Shown here: positions 1 to 9,227 of the stretch, one piece after another | Layout of the letters: every line of letters begins with the position of its first letter | Position numbering within the stretch: the stretch's first letter is position 1 | Assembly: GCA_020638955.1 (NCBI GenBank) | Contig: JACKHO010000004.1 | Span: forward strand, 434,001-498,000 | DNA length: 64,000 bases | Direction: 5' to 3' | Source of the DNA: Planctomycetaceae bacterium | GTDB taxonomy: Bacteria > Planctomycetota > Planctomycetia > Planctomycetales > Planctomycetaceae | Translations under genes and position numbers: made by a program | The notes under the pieces: model-generated | Database searches by the model: none | Seen by the model: only the letters and a program-made list of their open reading frames with translations | What the model was told of the DNA's origin: nothing

Positions 1-2661
1 CCGCGACACCGCCACTTGCTGGAAACGACCATTATGAATGGAACGTTAAAGGTGAGCGACATTGTTGTGTCTTCCCTTGTGCCCGACGGATATACGCTCG
101 GACTGGCAGGTCCGGATGCAGGAATCTTTGACATCGTTGGTACTGAACTCATTCTCAAGGCGGGGACGGTTTTCGACTTCGAGACCAAGACGACTTACAC
201 AGTTGATGTCACTCTCGATTCGCCGCTCATTCCAAGTATGCCCGGCGAACCCGACGCGACGGATACGTTCACATTGCACCTCATCGATGTACTGGAGCGT
301 CCGGAAGTACAGGTCGCGGTCAATGGGACCGAGGTTTACGACAACGGAACTGTCAACTTTGGTGAAGCGGCCGTGTTTGATGCCCCACCGACCCGCACCT
401 TCGTGGTGCGAAACGACGGCATTGCCGACCTCATTCTGCAACCACTGAGCATTCCGGGCGGATTTACCTTGTTAAGTCCAAACTTCACGCCGGGGCAAAT
501 CGTAGCGCCGGGAGCACAGACATCGTTCACGCTGCAAATGAACACCGATACCCTCGGCCTCAAAGCTGGAGTGTTGACGTTTGCCAATAACGACCCCGAC
601 GCCGCTGAGGCGAACTACAATATTAAGCTGACAGGTGGCGTCATTAGCGTCTCTGCCGGCTTCCCCATTATCGACAACGGTGATGTCGGTTTCTTTGCAA
701 CCAATGACTGGATTTCTGTAACAGGGTACGGTTACGAATCCGACGCCTTAGTTGCGAAGAGCACCGACGGTACTCGTCGTGCCGTGTGGGGATTTGGTGG
801 ACTCGCCGCCGGAAGTTATCAGGTCTCGGGCACCTGGTTGAACGGGTCGGATCGTTCAACCGCTGTTCCCGTCATCATTCGCGACGGCATTGGTGGCCCC
901 ATTGTTGGTCAAGTCCTGTTGGATCAGAAGCTCAAACCTGTCGGTACCACATACGGCAATCGCCCGTTCCAGGTGCTCGATACGGTTCCGATTTCCAGCG
1001 GTACGCTCATCATTGAAATGTCGAATCAGGGGACGGATAAGCTCATTGTCGCTGACGCCATGCGTATCGACAATGTGACACCGCCAGCCGACACGCCAGA
1101 CATTTCTGTGCGTGAAGGGGGAGTATCAATTGCTGACGGTGGCACGCACACCCTACCGGCGGTAAGTGTTGGCAGCGTTCTGCAAAAGACATTTGTTGTA
1201 CGGAACGACGGTACGGCGGACATTATCCTGCAGCCGCTCGTCGTCTCGGGTGCAGCCTACTCACTGATTTCGCCAAACTTCAGTGTCAATCAAGTTTTGG
1301 CTCCCGGAGCCGAGGTGACGTTCACAATTGAAGTCGACACAAGTTCTCCAGGTACCTATCTGGGTAACATTGCAATCGATTCGAACGATCCGGACGAATC
1401 GCCATTTGACATTCTATTGTCTGCATCCGTTCGCGATCCTGGCGCACCAGTTGTCATTGTCGACGACGGTGATGCTGAAGTGACTCTGGTTGGAGTTTGG
1501 ACCGGCGTTGTGCACTATGGCTATGACCTGGACGCTGCAGCCATCGGGAAAAACCTTGCTGGTACTGCAACCTGGACAATTGGTGGACTGACACCTGGCG
1601 ACTTCGATGTCTCGACAACCTGGTTGAATGGTAGTGACCGCGCCACAAACGCGACCTATGTCATTCGTGACGGTGTTGGCGGTGCAATTCTGGCCACGGT
1701 TCCAGTTAACCAGAAGGTTGCACCCTCTGGTCCAATCATTGAAGGTGGACGGCCATTCGAAGGCTTGGGAGTTGTCACCATCACGGGATCAACTCTGGTC
1801 GTTGAATTGTCGAATGCTGGGGCAGACGGAGCAATTATTGTGGACGCCGTTCGTGTCGAACGTGTCACTCCACCGGTGAATGAGCCGGAGGTGGCCGTTC
1901 TGGATGGTGCCCTGACCGTTCTGGACGGTGCCACGGTAAGTCTTGGCTCGGCCGCTCAAGGTGGGCCGGCACTCGCCAAAACGTTCACCGTGCGTAACAC
2001 CGGTACGGCCGATTTGACACTGCAGCCACTGGTTGTGTCGGGAGTTGGATATTCGCTGGCTTCTGCAAACTTCACGCCCGGTCAAATCGTGACGCCAGGC
2101 AATGAAGTCACCTTCACGGTCGCTCTCGATTCGATGACCCTTGGAAAGTTTGACGGCAGCGTGTCCTTCGCGAACAGCGATGGTGACGAGAATCCGTTCG
2201 ACATTGCACTTACCGGTACAATCTCCGAGCCATTGCCAATGGGCGTATACGTCGTCGATGACGGCGACGCTGGCTTCTCAACCAGTGCGCCGTGGTCGCA
2301 AGTAGCCATTGGATACGAGGGAGATGCACAGGTCGCAAACGACCGCAAGGGAACCAAAACGGCACAGTGGGTGTTCGATGTCGACTCCGCTGGCAACTAT
2401 GAGGTTTCCACGACATGGTTACGCGGTAGTGACCGTGCGGCGAATGTCGACTACGTCATCCGCGACGGAATTGGTGGAGCCATCTTGGCAACAATTGGTG
2501 TCGACCAACGGATTGACCCTGTGGGAACGCTCTTTGGCGGTCGTCCATTCCAAACGCTCTCAACCGTCTCGCTGACGGGGACTCAACTGGTAGTTGAAAT
2601 CTCCACAGCAGGAACGACTGGTGCCGTAATAGCAGATGCAGTACGCATCTCTCTGATTTGA
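1..2661 (+). CDS. Surface protein with three ASH/golvesin-like repeat units, 3' part only
   Basis: The reading frame is open to the left window edge, so only the last 886 codons are seen and the true start lies outside. The first ~90 residues look like the end of a cadherin-type beta domain. After that the same unit of about 790 bases occurs three times: an ASH/choice-of-anchor-D type beta-sandwich (nt ~301-645, 1099-1440, 1882-2220; motif FVVRNDG or FTVRNTG, then LQPL) followed by a golvesin/Xly carbohydrate-binding-like domain (nt ~661-1080, 1456-1860, 2248-2658; motifs DDGDAGF, TWLNGSDR, VIRDG, GGRPF, DAVRI). There is no membrane anchor or sorting signal at the C-terminus. This is most likely a large exported adhesive or matrix protein. 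The domain calls rest on motif recognition; the ligand is unknown. Confidence 0.8.
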   Translation, partial: PRHRHLLETTIMNGTLKVSDIVVSSLVPDGYTLGLAGPDAGIFDIVGTELILKAGTVFDFETKTTYTVDVTLDSPLIPSMPGEPDATDTFTLHLIDVLERPEVQVAVNGTEVYDNGTVNFGEAAVFDAPPTRTFVVRNDGIADLILQPLSIPGGFTLLSPNFTPGQIVAPGAQTSFTLQMNTDTLGLKAGVLTFANNDPDAAEANYNIKLTGGVISVSAGFPIIDNGDVGFFATNDWISVTGYGYESDALVAKSTDGTRRAVWGFGGLAAGSYQVSGTWLNGSDRSTAVPVIIRDGIGGPIVGQVLLDQKLKPVGTTYGNRPFQVLDTVPISSGTLIIEMSNQGTDKLIVADAMRIDNVTPPADTPDISVREGGVSIADGGTHTLPAVSVGSVLQKTFVVRNDGTADIILQPLVVSGAAYSLISPNFSVNQVLAPGAEVTFTIEVDTSSPGTYLGNIAIDSNDPDESPFDILLSASVRDPGAPVVIVDDGDAEVTLVGVWTGVVHYGYDLDAAAIGKNLAGTATWTIGGLTPGDFDVSTTWLNGSDRATNATYVIRDGVGGAILATVPVNQKVAPSGPIIEGGRPFEGLGVVTITGSTLVVELSNAGADGAIIVDAVRVERVTPPVNEPEVAVLDGALTVLDGATVSLGSAAQGGPALAKTFTVRNTGTADLTLQPLVVSGVGYSLASANFTPGQIVTPGNEVTFTVALDSMTLGKFDGSVSFANSDGDENPFDIALTGTISEPLPMGVYVVDDGDAGFSTSAPWSQVAIGYEGDAQVANDRKGTKTAQWVFDVDSAGNYEVSTTWLRGSDRAANVDYVIRDGIGGAILATIGVDQRIDPVGTLFGGRPFQTLSTVSLTGTQLVVEISTAGTTGAVIADAVRISLI

Positions 2662-2694
2662 CAGCTTGATGTGAACCGCAGTTCGGCACTTGTG

Positions 2695-2733
2695 ACTCCT
2701 GGCCTCTCGCTTGAGGCCAGGAGTTGTTTTTTT
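2695..2733 (+). terminator. Intrinsic terminator of the surface-protein gene
   Basis: A perfect 12-bp stem (ACTCCTGGCCTC with GAGGCCAGGAGT) closes a 6-nt loop and is followed by a T-rich run ending at 2733. It lies 34 nt after the stop codon at 2661. Confidence 0.93.
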
Positions 2734-2788
2734 GGGGGCGGCAGCTCAGTTCTTCCTCTGTTAGCCCGGACTATTCATGGGATTTGAA

Positions 2789-2936
2789 GGGTGTGTACAG
2801 CAAGTCACCGTCTTATGGTGGGTTGCGTCCGCTAATCGGTGGCATGGACGTGACACCTTGACATTCGAGCTGGATGACTTGCGTAACGCACCGACCTGAT
2901 TGACGCGGACTTCACCCACCCAACGCATGATTCGGG
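2789..2936. repeat. MITE-like dispersed repeat, copy 1
   Basis: About 148 bp that match 15320-15470 at both ends, with a diverged middle. Shared blocks include AGCAAGTCACCG, GGTGGGTT.CGTCCGC, GACTTGCGTAACGCACC and GCGGACTTCACCCACCC. The two ends are imperfect inverted copies of each other (GGGTG.GTG..AG at each end on opposite strands), as in a non-autonomous palindromic element. No transposase is encoded. It fills most of the gap between the surface-protein terminator and the DUF2306 gene. Confidence 0.8.
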
Positions 2937-2948
2937 TTAGCGCGTTGA

Positions 2949-3653
2949 TTACTGCCACAATTTTGCTGTTGCCGGAGTGTTCGAGATTGTCGACCGAGTT
3001 GCCGGCGTCCGCAGTGCGCGAATGACTTCATAAATCAGCAGTGGTGTCAACCAACTGGCCCAGGCGGAGAAGGTGTAGGTCCAGTCACCGTCGATGCCGC
3101 ACACGAAGAACGCACCGCCGACAATTCGGGTAACAACGGCAGAACCGAGCAGCACGTAGTTTCGCCACATCCAATTGCGATGCGCCGCGAACTGCCGTTT
3201 TACTGCCAGTCTCCATCCCATAAATGCAGTTGCTCCGGTCACGATCGAGAGCAGTGAGAAGCCGAGTTTGACAAAGACATCCCCCTGGGCGTGTAGGGCC
3301 ATCCAGAATCCACTCGGCAAAATGACTAACAGCACACTGGCCACCTGAATTCTTCCCAGCCATGAGTGCCAGCGCGGAAAGCGGGAACGGAACTTGTCAC
3401 TGACGAGAAGCAATCCAGCGAGGAGCGTCCACGGACCGAACAGCAGGTGGGGATAAAACGCCCACTGGTATGATCCGAAGAAGTACGCCTTGCGGCCCCG
3501 AAGAAACTCCGAATTGAAATCGGGCGGCAGGTAGTCGACATATCCCGCCACAATTTCGGCGGTCACCTTCAGAATGATGACCACCGTGGCCAACCGCAGC
3601 AGCGTCAGCAGGTTCCATTTCACAGCAGGAACGCGTTGACCGGCGGTATCCAT
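2949..3653 (-). CDS. DUF2306 family integral membrane protein
   Basis: A 234-residue protein with about six hydrophobic segments. It fits the DUF2306 family of predicted membrane proteins by its conserved histidines: HLLFGP near residue 69, HSWLGR near 95, HAQ near 121, and AAHRNWMWRNY near 156. Family function is not established; the spaced histidines suggest haem or metal binding but this is inference. The ATG at 3653 has AGGAG about 10 nt upstream. It stands alone on the minus strand, 252 nt from the HAAS protein gene upstream of it. Confidence 0.75.
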   Translation of the reverse strand: MDTAGQRVPAVKWNLLTLLRLATVVIILKVTAEIVAGYVDYLPPDFNSEFLRGRKAYFFGSYQWAFYPHLLFGPWTLLAGLLLVSDKFRSRFPRWHSWLGRIQVASVLLVILPSGFWMALHAQGDVFVKLGFSLLSIVTGATAFMGWRLAVKRQFAAHRNWMWRNYVLLGSAVVTRIVGGAFFVCGIDGDWTYTFSAWASWLTPLLIYEVIRALRTPATRSTISNTPATAKLWQ

Positions 3654-3905
3654 TTGTCGGCGCTCCTTGATTGATTACGAAAGACCTCCGCACTCAATAC
3701 GCCGAAAACGATTTCAGTTCAAGAACTGTTCTGTATTTTCTACGACACGCAGACTGGACCGAAGCAAACCAATTTGTCGCTGGAACATTGGCCTCGTCGG
3801 AACAGATCATCAATGCCTGATAGGGACGATCGCTCGACCCCCGTTTGCGGAGTTCCGGCAATCAATCGCGGCCTGCGGTCCGGCCTACTTTGCTTTTCAG
3901 GATGG

Positions 3906-6362
3906 CTATTCTCCAGGCGGTTCACTTTTCTCGGCAGCCGCTGCTTCCTCGGCCAGCTTCTTGAGCCTGTTCACTGTGTCTGTGAAAATGGGCATTGAGA
4001 AATGCGTCTTCTCCGACTTCAGTGTTGTCGGTGCCATCCAAAAATCAGCAAATTGCGAAATGGACTCAGGCGATGCCAATAGTTCACGATAAGGCGCACT
4101 CAAGTACAGAGTATATGTACCGGTCACGTCGCCTTCATCGTTGGAACGTAGCGCATCCATGTCCGGAACGGCCTTGATGTACATTTTTCGCAGACAGGGG
4201 ATCGAGTTTCCGCCAGTGAGACGTAGATCGTCGTCATGGAGACGCAAATACACATCGACGGCCGTTCCCGCGGTGGGTGTCCATTCAGGGGCGTGAGAGA
4301 CGGTCAGTTGCGCCGGACGCGAGCCGCCATTCACGTGAATATCAACACGTTCTCCTGGCAACATAAGGGGCCGAGTTTGCCTGAGACGATCCATCAGTGG
4401 ACCCACGTCTTCTCCGTCGGTTCCATCAATGGGTTGTTGTCGTGCTGGTGACCCTGTCGGCCTGACGGAAATCTCTCCAGCCCGGCAGAACAAAGAGAAG
4501 ACAGTCCATTCTCTGAGGGACATAGCTGCCGCGAGTCGTTTGTCGTTCAGGGGGCCAAGGACGTCGACGTTCTTCAACAGCACATGCTCTTCTGGGGTGA
4601 CATCGCCACTATCGTCTACGGTCACTCCCTTCCAGATGAGGTCATACCCGAGTCCCTCCCGGTTCAGAATGGGAGCGTCAGTGCTGGCAGCAATTTCGGC
4701 GATGGTCATGCTTGATGGCAGACGATTGATCAGGGCCGCCACGAAGACGTTCTTAAACAGGAAGCCCGAATCGGGAAGCGTAATTTCGGCAGGAGATTCG
4801 AGCGTTACCCAATACGAGGCCGGAAAGCCTACGAAGCCACCGGTCCGCACGTTGCTTCCTCCGGGATAGCTGGACGCCGTCGAACTACCTGTTCCAGGTT
4901 TTGCAATGTCGTTGACTGGTGGCGTTTCCCTGTTTTCCAACGTCATCAGGTTCCGAAGGAGTTGCTCCGACAAATGCCCGATGGATGCACTCCGCGAAAT
5001 GCGATCCGCGTCCCCATCGCCGTACGAATCGACATATCCTTCGGCGCCATCGAACGAGGCTCCTGAACCAGAATAACCAGCCCCGCCATACGGGCCATTT
5101 TTCTTCTGGCTGTACATCAATTCGATTTGACCACTTTCCAACAACCAGAACTCGGAGCTGTCCGAGTTGGCAGTGGGAATGGCGATAAACTGCATGTTGC
5201 ATTGATAGACCGATAGTGGCCAGGAGACATTGGTATCGAATTCACCCAACTCCATGGCCTGCTGAATCTCGGGCAGGGAAACACGGCCGTACGCTAACCG
5301 TCCAATCCCTTGATGGAACTGCGCCACATCTTCTTTTTCCGAACGACGCCGGACATTCAGCTCAGTCAGTGGAACGATGTCTCCCGCCTCATTCGCTGCG
5401 ACGTAACGAACAACCACTCCGGGACATTTCCAATCTACGTAATTTTTGTACGGGTCATCGTTTGAAATGCAATAGACGGTCCAGATTTGCTTCTCGATGG
5501 GAAGATCAGGATTAAGTGACAGCGCCCGTTGAATGTGTTCGCGAGTCTCGGGAGAGGGAGCGAGCAGCCCCGGCCTTCTCTGCGGTGCCGTCAATTTCAA
5601 TGGCACTTCGCCATCTCCGGTTGGACAGACAATCTTCACCAACTCGTCCTGTCCCGGACGCACGGATACATTCATTATCTTGATGAACCCGTTCGATGTT
5701 GTGAATGTGAACGTGTATTGACCGTACAGTACCTGGCCGAAATCGATGCGCCCCGTGGCATCGGTCACTTCTTCCGCTGGTGGAATCCCCGTTGTGTGTT
5801 CCGAAGAGGGCCGAAACGAGACCTTAACTCCCTCCAGCGGCAATTCCTGCTCGCCTGCAGTGACGCACAAAACCGACAAGTTGTTCCACTCCGCGGGCTG
5901 TGCGGCGACTGCTGCCTGCGGCTGCTGCCGGACGCGCGTGAGCTCGTCCATGAGTTGTTTCTGCATGTCTCGCGATTCGTCGAGCTGAGCGTTCAATTGC
6001 GCCCGGGAATTGCGAAGTTCTCCCCACATCAGGAAGAACATGCCGACGACGACCAGAACACCGACGACCACAGAAATCGTTTGCACGCGCTGAGACATGA
6101 CTTTCTCCCACATGGCATCCCACCAGAGTCGGCAGGCAATTTGAACAGGGTTACCGAACCGTTCGATGACCCTTCCGCGAGCAACCTGCTCGGCTTCTTC
6201 TGTTTCCAAACGTCCTTCACACGCCGATCGCCGCTGCTCGTCGTTCAATGCACACTGCAGATGGTCGGCAAGTTCATCCAATATGTCCTGACGCAAAGTC
6301 TCCGGCTCCCCCGGCTGAGGTTCGGGCAACTCAGCAGCAAATTCATCAGGCGTCAGCGACAT
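3906..6362 (-). CDS. HAAS-domain membrane protein with carboxypeptidase-regulatory-like domain, PadR partner
   Basis: An 818-residue protein. Residues ~1-85 resemble the HAAS helical domain (ILDELADHL, then ARGRVIERFGNP) found in proteins encoded next to PadR repressors. A single membrane segment lies at ~92-113 and is followed by a short coiled coil. Residues ~160-235 look like a carboxypeptidase-regulatory or Cna-B-like beta-sandwich (DATGRIDFGQVLYGQYTF). The remaining ~580 residues are not recognised and would lie outside the cytoplasm. The ATG at 6362 has AGGAG 9 nt upstream. The PadR gene ends 49 nt upstream on the same strand, so both are probably one operon under the promoter near 6784-6812. 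The probable role is a membrane sensor or target controlled by PadR; the ligand is unknown. Confidence 0.7.
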   Translation of the reverse strand: MSLTPDEFAAELPEPQPGEPETLRQDILDELADHLQCALNDEQRRSACEGRLETEEAEQVARGRVIERFGNPVQIACRLWWDAMWEKVMSQRVQTISVVVGVLVVVGMFFLMWGELRNSRAQLNAQLDESRDMQKQLMDELTRVRQQPQAAVAAQPAEWNNLSVLCVTAGEQELPLEGVKVSFRPSSEHTTGIPPAEEVTDATGRIDFGQVLYGQYTFTFTTSNGFIKIMNVSVRPGQDELVKIVCPTGDGEVPLKLTAPQRRPGLLAPSPETREHIQRALSLNPDLPIEKQIWTVYCISNDDPYKNYVDWKCPGVVVRYVAANEAGDIVPLTELNVRRRSEKEDVAQFHQGIGRLAYGRVSLPEIQQAMELGEFDTNVSWPLSVYQCNMQFIAIPTANSDSSEFWLLESGQIELMYSQKKNGPYGGAGYSGSGASFDGAEGYVDSYGDGDADRISRSASIGHLSEQLLRNLMTLENRETPPVNDIAKPGTGSSTASSYPGGSNVRTGGFVGFPASYWVTLESPAEITLPDSGFLFKNVFVAALINRLPSSMTIAEIAASTDAPILNREGLGYDLIWKGVTVDDSGDVTPEEHVLLKNVDVLGPLNDKRLAAAMSLREWTVFSLFCRAGEISVRPTGSPARQQPIDGTDGEDVGPLMDRLRQTRPLMLPGERVDIHVNGGSRPAQLTVSHAPEWTPTAGTAVDVYLRLHDDDLRLTGGNSIPCLRKMYIKAVPDMDALRSNDEGDVTGTYTLYLSAPYRELLASPESISQFADFWMAPTTLKSEKTHFSMPIFTDTVNRLKKLAEEAAAAEKSEPPGE

Positions 6363-6411
6363 GGTTGTGTGCTCCTGGTTGGCGTTTGAAGCTCCCGTTA
6401 CGTCCTGAGCA

Positions 6412-6738
6412 TTAACCCATTTGTAATCCGAGTACGCCGTTCACTGCGTTGGAGAACTCTCTCCACTCCTTGCGCCGGGCATCGAGCACTCCAGATCCCT
6501 CTACGGTGATGCGGTAATACTTGCGGCGACGCCCCTCGGCTGTCTCCCAATACGACTCCACCAGCTTCTGTCGCTCCAGCCGATGCAGCGCCGGATACAG
6601 GCTGCCTTCCTTCAGTTCAAATTCTCCTCGCGAGCGCTCACGCACGGTTTGTGTAATCGAATACCCGTACGACGCACAGCGGGAAAGCGTTTCCAGAATG
6701 AGCATTTCCAGGAAACCGTTCAGCAGCTTGCTGTCCAT
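6412..6738 (-). CDS. PadR family transcriptional repressor
   Basis: A 108-residue winged-helix protein with the full PadR pattern: LLNGFLEMLILETLS at the start, YGYSITQTV, EGSLYPALHRLERQKLV for the recognition helix and wing, then GRRRKYYRIT. It lacks the long C-terminal dimer domain, so it is the short (subfamily-2-like) form. The ATG at 6738 is chosen because GGAGG lies 8 nt upstream; a TTG at 6753 is an alternative start. The next gene on the strand is the HAAS protein, the usual partner of such PadR proteins. The palindrome over the -10 box at 6771-6791 suggests autoregulation. Confidence 0.93.
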   Translation of the reverse strand: MDSKLLNGFLEMLILETLSRCASYGYSITQTVRERSRGEFELKEGSLYPALHRLERQKLVESYWETAEGRRRKYYRITVEGSGVLDARRKEWREFSNAVNGVLGLQMG

Positions 6739-6770
6739 GACTCCAACCTCCAAGGCACTTACCTAGACGC

Positions 6771-6812
6771 CCTATGCAAATGAAGCATAGGCAGGCTATG
6801 CAATGGCGTCAA
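6771..6812 (-). promoter_or_regulatory. Promoter and PadR-type operator of the padR-HAAS operon
   Basis: Read on the minus strand, TTGACG (6812-6807) and TATGCT (6789-6784) are separated by 17 nt, a good sigma70-type promoter. A perfect dyad CCTATGC-7 nt-GCATAGG (6771-6791) covers the -10 box and the expected start of transcription. A further half-site CTATGCA lies in the spacer at 6796-6802. This is the position expected for a repressor that blocks its own operon. Assignment to PadR is inference from location. Confidence 0.7.
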
Positions 6813-7184
6813 GGAGAAAGTTGGAAATCGGCCACGATATGGAAACGTCAGAGAATCGTGGTTTGTCGGTCGAAGGAGCCGGCATTGCCTGTTCGGTCCG
6901 TCATGTCCATTGCGGAAGCCGGAGACAAATGTCGTGGTCAGCGGACATCGAACAGATAATTGCCCTGCAGTCTGGGTAATTTGGGAGGTCGGTAACAGGG
7001 AAATACTAGTATAACCGTTATGGCCGGTTCAGCAGGACAATCCCTCTCACGCGGTAAGAAAGGAGTTGTCGATACACCGAGCAGATTCCGTGGCGCGTCG
7101 TCACGGGTCCACGTCTGTAGCACGGTGTGCCTGAGACAGCTCGACTTCAGGTCACCTCAGTCAGAAACCACGAGGGGGGTTGCA
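6813..7184. other. Intergenic stretch before the lipoprotein gene
   Basis: No convincing gene is seen. A weak candidate promoter for the downstream lipoprotein is TTGGGA (6981-6986), 17 nt, TACTAG (7004-7009), followed directly by a TATAAC. The reading frame open from 7020 has no Shine-Dalgarno sequence and would put residues in front of a good lipoprotein signal, so 7020-7184 is treated as 5' untranslated. Confidence 0.4.
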
Positions 7185-9074
7185 ATGCGTTGGAGTCGTT
7201 CCGGCGCGGTACAGCGTTTCATCCAATCAGCGCTGGCCTGCACATGCCTAACTTTGATTCCGTTTTCCGGATGCACGAAGAACTCTTCGCGAGACTTCTC
7301 ATTTGGACTCCGTAAGGAAGCGTCGCGCTCGGCACTCAAGGCCGAAGAAGAACTCGCCGCACAGAAGCGACGCGATGCGGCTGCCCGGCTGTTACGCGAG
7401 ACTGAAGAGAAGGCCGCAGGCACTGCGGTCGTCGATTCGGGTAAGACGCGACGAACGTCCCTCGCTGACTTCATGAACGATGAACAGCCTCAAACTCGCG
7501 ATCCGTTTGCCATCGCCGAAGCGGAAAACACCGCAGGACGCGCGGCGGTTGGTAGCGAGAAGAGCGACGTTCAGCAAACGGCCGCCGTGACTGGAAGGAA
7601 CGCGAGTGAATCGAGCGGGGAGTCTCCCTGGGATCAGCTCATGCGTGACTATTTGAGTCAGGATGAGGCAACTCAGGCCGACGCAACTGCCCAGACAGCG
7701 CCTACCGCGCCCGCTGGCGGTGCTCGTCCTTTTCCCCGGCCACAAGTTTCAACTGCTGAACCGAAGCCTGAAGCCCCAGCCATCGCGGCAACTCAAACTG
7801 ACGTTCCAGCGTGGGCACGCGGTCTAAGTGGAAGCGGATCGAAAGTCGTCGGCCCCGAGCCTCCTGCTGAGTGGGCAAACGCCGACGCAGCGGAATCGCC
7901 AAACGAGCAGGTTCAAAACGCGAGTGCAGATGACAGCGACGTTGGCGTTGTCCGTCTGTCGCAAGAAGAGGCACCCTCAGCACCATCATTCGCAGATGTC
8001 GCTACGGAGGCCGCTACGCCTCAAGCCGAGGCGAAACCAGTTCCGACCGCTCAAGACGCCCGACTCGCTCAGAAGCTGCGAATTCAGTCGCTGTTGTCGC
8101 AGTCGCACAGTGATATTGTGCGTGGCAACTGGCTGTCCGCTTACCGGACCGCCTTGCTCGCACAGCAGGAATCGGAAACGCACAAGGTGGTGTTCGGCGA
8201 GTTCGAGGAACGTCCAACGCAACTCGTCAACGAAATCGCGACGCGTCTGTGGGGCCGTCCCGATGCACGCCCGAATCTAAATCAGGCCAACGTCTCGGTT
8301 GCCGAATTTTCCCGTGCAAACCGACCGGCCCGTGAATCGCAGCTGGCCTCTGCTGTCGCACCTCGAAATGAAGTGGTGAAAGCAGAAGCTGCTTCATCTG
8401 GGAGTGTTTTGTCGTCCGATGTCTTCGGTTCGGCCGGACGCACGGAATGGGTACCCGTCAGCGGAGAAGAAGCGGCGACTCCACTGCCAGCAGCAAACGA
8501 GACGTCCAATTCCTGGTCAAATTCCGGTGAGCAAGCGGCGGAATCCCAGTTCCGCCCTCAGCCACCGGCTCAGTCAGGTTCTGCCCCACAGGCGTCATCG
8601 AGCGAACTGCCCGTCATTCGCTCACGTGACAGCTGGCGGGATGATCGCACCAAATCGGCAACGCCCGAGGTTACGAAGGCTGAGTCCATCAGCGACGTCA
8701 TCCAGACCGCAGGACTTGATGGCCCTGCCGGTGAAACGTCCTGGGCGAACTACTTGTCCGACAAAGATGACGCTGTAGTAACCGCCTCCGATGAAAAGCC
8801 AGCGGTTGCCCAGGAGCCAGCACCATTCGCTGGTACGCCAGACAACGTTGTCGCCATCGAAGAACAAGCACCCATCGCAGCAGAAAACGAAGCTGCACCG
8901 GCTGTAGAAACTTCCGGATATGACGTAACCGCCACAACAACACTCGCCCTCAGCGAAGCGTCGACAGAGAGTGACGGATCGTCGAATGGCAACATGGTCT
9001 GGGCCATTGGCGGCTTCCTCGCCGCACTGGCTGCCACTGTCATTGGCCTGCGTTCAAATCGTCAACAAGCCTAA
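7185..9074 (+). CDS. Low-complexity exported protein with C-terminal membrane anchor
   Basis: A 629-residue protein rich in Ala, Glu, Ser and Pro. The ATG at 7185 follows GAGGGGGG and gives an N-terminal signal (CTCLTLIPFSGC) with a plausible but imperfect lipobox Cys near residue 28. Most of the chain looks disordered; residues ~300-365 form a short helical, possibly TPR-like region (LAQKLRIQSLLSQ, then GNWLSAYRTALLAQQ). A hydrophobic segment (VWAIGGFLAALAATVIGL) lies at the very end, followed by SNRQQA. No family is recognised. A strong terminator follows 28 nt later, so it is transcribed alone. Confidence 0.7.
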   Translation: MRWSRSGAVQRFIQSALACTCLTLIPFSGCTKNSSRDFSFGLRKEASRSALKAEEELAAQKRRDAAARLLRETEEKAAGTAVVDSGKTRRTSLADFMNDEQPQTRDPFAIAEAENTAGRAAVGSEKSDVQQTAAVTGRNASESSGESPWDQLMRDYLSQDEATQADATAQTAPTAPAGGARPFPRPQVSTAEPKPEAPAIAATQTDVPAWARGLSGSGSKVVGPEPPAEWANADAAESPNEQVQNASADDSDVGVVRLSQEEAPSAPSFADVATEAATPQAEAKPVPTAQDARLAQKLRIQSLLSQSHSDIVRGNWLSAYRTALLAQQESETHKVVFGEFEERPTQLVNEIATRLWGRPDARPNLNQANVSVAEFSRANRPARESQLASAVAPRNEVVKAEAASSGSVLSSDVFGSAGRTEWVPVSGEEAATPLPAANETSNSWSNSGEQAAESQFRPQPPAQSGSAPQASSSELPVIRSRDSWRDDRTKSATPEVTKAESISDVIQTAGLDGPAGETSWANYLSDKDDAVVTASDEKPAVAQEPAPFAGTPDNVVAIEEQAPIAAENEAAPAVETSGYDVTATTTLALSEASTESDGSSNGNMVWAIGGFLAALAATVIGLRSNRQQA

Positions 9075-9101
9075 GACGCCAACTCTCATCGTTGCGACCA
9101 A

Positions 9102-9151
9102 ATCGTCACTGGGGATCTGAAGTCCAGATCCTCACGTGACGATCTTTTTTT
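9102..9151 (+). terminator. Intrinsic terminator after the exported low-complexity protein
   Basis: A long hairpin: ATCGTCAC pairs with GTGACGAT, and an inner GGATCTG pairs with CAGATCC around a short AAGT loop. The run CTTTTTTT follows directly. Confidence 0.92.
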
Positions 9152-9227
9152 GTCGCAAGTCGACATACAGCAGCCAGATGGACCGAATCCACTCGCCAAA
9201 GACATGAGTAGATATCCGCAACTGTCG

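Noticed and set aside
7020..7184. Upstream start for the low-complexity exported protein
   Set aside because: It would bury the signal peptide, and the ATG at 7185 has a strong ribosome site.
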